This document shows, in pieces, positions 61,237 through 64,000 of a stretch of DNA of 64,000 bases. The DNA is from Roseibacterium elongatum DSM 19469 (GTDB taxonomy: Bacteria; Pseudomonadota; Alphaproteobacteria; Rhodobacterales; Rhodobacteraceae): NCBI RefSeq assembly GCF_000590925.1, contig NZ_CP004372.1:2647001-2711000 (forward strand), given 5' to 3'. Below the pieces are notes generated by a model. The model was given only the letters and a program-made list of their open reading frames with translations. It had not been told where the DNA came from and searched no databases. Both the position numbers and the translations under genes were made by a program. Position 1 is the stretch's first letter, and each line of letters starts with the position of its first letter.

Positions 61237-61404
61237 ATGGATATCCCGTTTCTTATTCCGTCGCTTCTGTCGCTCGGCACCATTGGCGCCGTGATCGTTT
61301 TTGCCATCTGGTCGCGCCGCCGCACCATTGAGCGGATGGAGGATGACAACGCCCCCAAGTCGAGCTTGGCCAAGGACGGCCCGAGCCACCGCCGCGCCGA
61401 CTGA
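61237..61404 (+). CDS. Small single-helix membrane protein, unknown family
   Basis: A 55-residue protein with one N-terminal membrane helix (FLIPSLLSLGTIGAVIVFAIW) and a charged tail ending in HRRAD. No family recognised. AAAGGAAA precedes ATG 61237. It is a complete small unit with its own EcfG-type promoter and terminator, which argues strongly that it is a real gene despite its size. Confidence 0.78.
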   Translation: MDIPFLIPSLLSLGTIGAVIVFAIWSRRRTIERMEDDNAPKSSLAKDGPSHRRAD

Positions 61405-61424
61405 TGGGCGCCACATGACAAACA

Positions 61425-61458
61425 GGCCCGCCGGTTTGCCGACCGGCGGGCCTTTTTT
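61425..61458 (+). terminator. Rho-independent terminator after the gene at 61237
   Basis: GGCCCGCCGGT (61425-61435) pairs with ACCGGCGGGCC (61442-61452), followed by T6. Confidence 0.9.
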
Positions 61459-61477
61459 CCGGGCGCGGGGCCGCACG

Positions 61478-63208
61478 TCAGGTCGCCGGCAGGCTTTCGA
61501 AGCGAAGCTCGAGGATATGGGCCGTCGTGCTGTGAACGATCTCGACCTCGCCGCCCAGTTGCGAGGCAAAGGACTGGATCAGACGGGCCCCAAGCCCGGT
61601 GCTGGTGGCGTCGCTGTCGTGGTGCAGCGCCGCGTCCTCGGCGCCGCGTGTGTTGCTGATGGAAAAGACGACCTCGTCGGCATCCTCCTTGCGCAGGGTG
61701 ACGTCGATCGCGGCCCGACCGTGATCGTCGGGGGCCACGTATTTCACCGCGTTGGTCATCGCCTCGGTCGCCAGAAGCGACAAGGGCACGGCCTGGTCGG
61801 GGTCGAGGCGCACGGGGTGGAGATCGACGTTCACCTCGACGCGCGTACTGGCCGAGCTGACCAGATCCGCGATCCCCTTGATCACGTCATCGAGCAGGTG
61901 ATCGGCCCGCACGCTTTGCAACTCGTTGTCGGTGTACAGCACCCGATGCACCGAGGACAGGCTCATCACCCGGTCCTGTACCCGCGACAGGATACGCCGC
62001 GCGTTGTCGTCCTGCACGCCGCGCATCTGCATGTTCAGGATCGACGAGATCAGCTGCAGGTTGTTCTTGACCCGGTGATGCACCTCGCGCAGCAGGGTTT
62101 CCTTTTCCCGGACATTCGCCTCCAACTGCGCGGTGTCGGCGGCCACGCGGTCGAGCAACGTGTTGTAGCTTTCCGCGATCGCCATCATTTCGGACGGGGC
62201 ATCGGGAAGACTGACAAAGGCCTTGCCCGGCTTGTCGCCGCGATAGCGGCGCATCCGGGTGGAGAGCCGCGACAGGGGCTTGAGGATCAGGTTGTTCACG
62301 GTGATGTAGGCCACTGCCAAGCTGGCCAGCCACATCAGCAGAGGAAACAGCGGTACGGTTCGGCTCAGTGGGCCGACGCCCATGTCCATCGTGCCGGGTC
62401 GCCACAGACCCAGCACATAGATCTGCCCCCCGATCAGGGGCACCACGGCGGTGGGGCGGTTGAACCGGTGTCGCGCATCGGTCGCAACCAGCAGGCCGCG
62501 TGACGGAATTTCGAGCGCATCGGGCACCACGCCGCGCCGCTCGAAGGCGCCGAGGTCGTTCATGCCCGTGCTGGCGGCCAGAATCTCGCCCTCGGCGTTG
62601 ATCAGCGCCAGCTCAAGGCCGTCGTCGTCATTGGCAAACAAAGTGGCCGACAGGGCATGGGGGATCGAAATTGCCTGGCCGCCCAACAGCTCCTGCGTCT
62701 GGCCGTCGAAAATCGGCACGAAGACGATATAGACCGAATGGCCCGAAACCTCGCCCGCGCGGCTGACATTCACCTGCGCGACGGGGTCGGCGACGAACTC
62801 TTCCCAATCGGGCCGGCCGCGGAATTCGACGGTTTCGCTGGCATTGTTGCACAGCATCACCCCATCGGCATTGACGAAACCGGCGAACACATAGTCGCGA
62901 TGGTTCGCGACGAAATCGGCCATGATGGCCGCGCAGGTCGCGGGATCGTCGCGCAGGTTGGCCGCCGTCTCGCCAAGCGCATAGGCCGAGCCGAACGCGC
63001 GTTCCAGCAGAACTTGCTGTTCATCGGCGGCTTCCGACGTGCGCGAGACGGCATCGCGTTCGGCCAGACGCCGGGTTTCCTCGATCACCTGAACGGTCTG
63101 ATACACCGCGATCACCCCGAGCGGCAGCAGCGCGATGCTCAGAAAGATCAGAAGCCGGGTGCTCAGCGACCGCGCCCAATGCCGTGGGCGCAATTCTCGG
63201 GCCTTCAT
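61478..63208 (-). CDS. Sensor histidine kinase, HisKA_2/HWE family, of the general stress response
   Basis: A 576-residue membrane kinase. First membrane helix about 19-40, a periplasmic sensor domain about 40-285 (double-Cache-like), second helix about 288-308, a HAMP-like linker, then HisKA_2 with the phospho-accepting His in LREVHHRVKNNLQLISSIL (about 377) and a HATPase domain (ATEAMTNAVKYV and GLGARLIQSFASQLGG). HisKA_2/HWE kinases phosphorylate PhyR, whose SIGMA-like domain then sequesters NepR. The gene overlaps ecfG by four bases at the end of the nepR-ecfG operon, so it is the likely dedicated sensor; its ligand is unknown. Confidence 0.92.
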   Translation of the reverse strand: MKARELRPRHWARSLSTRLLIFLSIALLPLGVIAVYQTVQVIEETRRLAERDAVSRTSEAADEQQVLLERAFGSAYALGETAANLRDDPATCAAIMADFVANHRDYVFAGFVNADGVMLCNNASETVEFRGRPDWEEFVADPVAQVNVSRAGEVSGHSVYIVFVPIFDGQTQELLGGQAISIPHALSATLFANDDDGLELALINAEGEILAASTGMNDLGAFERRGVVPDALEIPSRGLLVATDARHRFNRPTAVVPLIGGQIYVLGLWRPGTMDMGVGPLSRTVPLFPLLMWLASLAVAYITVNNLILKPLSRLSTRMRRYRGDKPGKAFVSLPDAPSEMMAIAESYNTLLDRVAADTAQLEANVREKETLLREVHHRVKNNLQLISSILNMQMRGVQDDNARRILSRVQDRVMSLSSVHRVLYTDNELQSVRADHLLDDVIKGIADLVSSASTRVEVNVDLHPVRLDPDQAVPLSLLATEAMTNAVKYVAPDDHGRAAIDVTLRKEDADEVVFSISNTRGAEDAALHHDSDATSTGLGARLIQSFASQLGGEVEIVHSTTAHILELRFESLPAT

Positions 63209-63759
63209 CCCGAGGGCGGCGCGTTGACGACGCCCAGCGTCGCGGCATCGGTCATTTCCATGGCCTCGCCGTCTTCGAGTTGCATGAGTTCGGCCAGCCG
63301 TTTGCGACCACGGTTCGCCCGGCTTTTAATGGTGCCGACCGCACAGCCGCACATCTCGGCGGCTTCCTCGTAGGAAAACCCGGACGCCCCCACCAGGATC
63401 AGCACCTCCCGCTGGTCGTCGGGAAGCTGGGCAAACGCCGCGCGGAAATCCGTCATGGCCAGTCGGCCGTCATGTTCGGGCTTTTCCGACAGTTGGGCCG
63501 CGTATTCGCCATCGACATCGGCGACCTCGCGGGCGCGTTTGCGATGCAGCGAATAGTAGGTGTTGCGCAGGATCGTGAACAACCAGGCGCGCAGGTTGGT
63601 GCCCGGTTCGAACTTGTCGATATTCGACCATGCCTTGACGATCGTATCCTGAACGATGTCGTCGGCGGTGGCCGCGTTGCGCGTCAGCGATATGGCGAAG
63701 GCCCGCAGGGACGCCAGATGCTCGACGATTTCCTCACGGGGATCACGCGTCATCGCCAT
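63205..63759 (-). CDS. ecfG: General stress response sigma factor EcfG
   Basis: A 184-residue group ECF15 sigma factor: region 2 (DDIVQDTIVKAWSNIDKFEPGTNLRAWLF in outline, with RNTYYS) and region 4 (FAQLPDDQREVLILV, then SYEEAAEMCGCAVGTIKSRANRGRKRL). The proline-adjacent linker and the pairing with nepR identify it as EcfG rather than another ECF. It should recognise GGAAC-N16/17-CGTT-type promoters, many of which are found across this window. It overlaps nepR by 17 bases and the kinase by four. Confidence 0.95.
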   Translation of the reverse strand: MAMTRDPREEIVEHLASLRAFAISLTRNAATADDIVQDTIVKAWSNIDKFEPGTNLRAWLFTILRNTYYSLHRKRAREVADVDGEYAAQLSEKPEHDGRLAMTDFRAAFAQLPDDQREVLILVGASGFSYEEAAEMCGCAVGTIKSRANRGRKRLAELMQLEDGEAMEMTDAATLGVVNAPPSG

Positions 63760-63928
63760 CCTTTCCGTCAGGTTTTCGCTCCGACGCCGTGTTGGCGCTT
63801 TTCAACTGCGCGATCAGGTCAAGAAACCTGTCGGGGACAGCCTCGTTCAGCACGTCGTCATAGACGCGCTTGAGATTCTCATCGATCTGCTCATCCACTT
63901 TGGATTTCGTCCGTTTTTCTGCCATCAT
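63743..63928 (-). CDS. nepR: Anti-sigma factor NepR
   Basis: A 61-residue protein with the NepR core IDENLKRVYDDVLNEAVPDRFLDLI, two short helices that clamp EcfG. Phosphorylated PhyR binds NepR and frees the sigma factor. The partner PhyR is not in the window. ATG 63928 (or the adjacent ATG 63925) starts it; it is the first gene of the nepR-ecfG-kinase operon with an EcfG-type promoter 34-58 bases upstream, giving autoregulation. Confidence 0.93.
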   Translation of the reverse strand: MMAEKRTKSKVDEQIDENLKRVYDDVLNEAVPDRFLDLIAQLKSANTASERKPDGKDGDDA

Positions 63929-63959
63929 TCAGGTGCCGAGGTTTTTTGCATGCAGGATG

Positions 63960-63986
63960 GGAACCAACCTAGCCGCAAAAGGTTCC
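63960..63986. promoter_or_regulatory. Palindromic, bidirectional EcfG-type promoter between nepR and the right edge
   Basis: GGAACC (63960-63965) and GGTTCC (63981-63986) face each other. The minus strand reads GGAAC (63986-63982), 16 bases, GGTT (63965-63962) towards nepR; the plus strand reads GGAAC (63960-63964), 16 bases, GGTT (63981-63984) towards the window edge, where ATG at 63994 may open another gene. Confidence 0.68.
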
Positions 63987-64000
63987 ATAAAAAATGAGAG

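Noticed and set aside
1..64000. CRISPR arrays, insertion sequences, rRNA genes or riboswitches
   Set aside because: No regularly spaced repeats, transposase genes or rRNA sequences were seen on reading; no leader matched a riboswitch I could recognise with confidence.

Overview
The window looks like a chromosomal segment of a high-GC alphaproteobacterium of the order Rhodobacterales. The clues are the phr-cfa-trgA-trgB-cysK gene order known from Rhodobacter sphaeroides, the NepR/EcfG general stress locus at the right edge, and many Rhodobacterales-type membrane and stress families. I see no insertion sequence, integrase, CRISPR array or rRNA. There is one tRNA gene, tRNA-Ser(GGA).

Left part (1-23 kb): a partial acrylyl-CoA reductase-like gene; a run of photolyase, cyclopropane fatty acid synthase, tellurite genes trgA/trgB, cysK, a large mechanosensitive channel and an AlaX-type tRNA editing protein; tRNA-Ser; a divergent arsenic locus (arsR against a desuccinylase-like gene, a threonine dehydratase-like gene, acr3 and arsH); a LysR/SHMT-like divergent pair; a SulP transporter with a universal stress protein; a carnitine degradation pair (BKACE plus a carnitine dehydrogenase-thioesterase fusion); and a MATE/DedA operon.

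Right part (23-64 kb): almost every transcription unit is preceded by a match to the alphaproteobacterial EcfG promoter (GGAAC, 16-17 bases, CGTT or GGTT). I list 22 such sites, two of them weak. They front a phospholipase D, a 10.6 kb operon coding for Tat-exported flavin dehydrogenases plus c-type cytochromes plus a terminal oxidase, an SDR/GH13/MgtC operon, a sodium symporter/MscS operon, trehalose phosphatase, DegP, Dps, TrkH/TrkA, Pmp3, PRC-barrel, BrkB, DUF3618/holin-like envelope proteins, an amidoligase/glutamine-amidotransferase pair and the nepR-ecfG-kinase operon itself. The window therefore reads as a general-stress-response island with its regulator at one end: the HWE kinase would act through a PhyR that must lie outside, NepR would be sequestered, and EcfG would switch on the neighbours.

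The most unusual content is the stress-controlled dehydrogenase-to-oxygen electron transport operon, the stress-controlled amidoligase/amidotransferase pair, the arsenic operon carrying two amino-acid-type enzymes, and a palindromic EcfG promoter readable in both directions. Four genes (DedA, flavin amine oxidase, an AI-2E transporter, holin-like) each carry one extra base in a homopolymer, and a fifth locus (GADH3/GMC) may have lost one. This pattern looks more like sequence error than biology and must be resolved before those genes are called pseudogenes or fusions.
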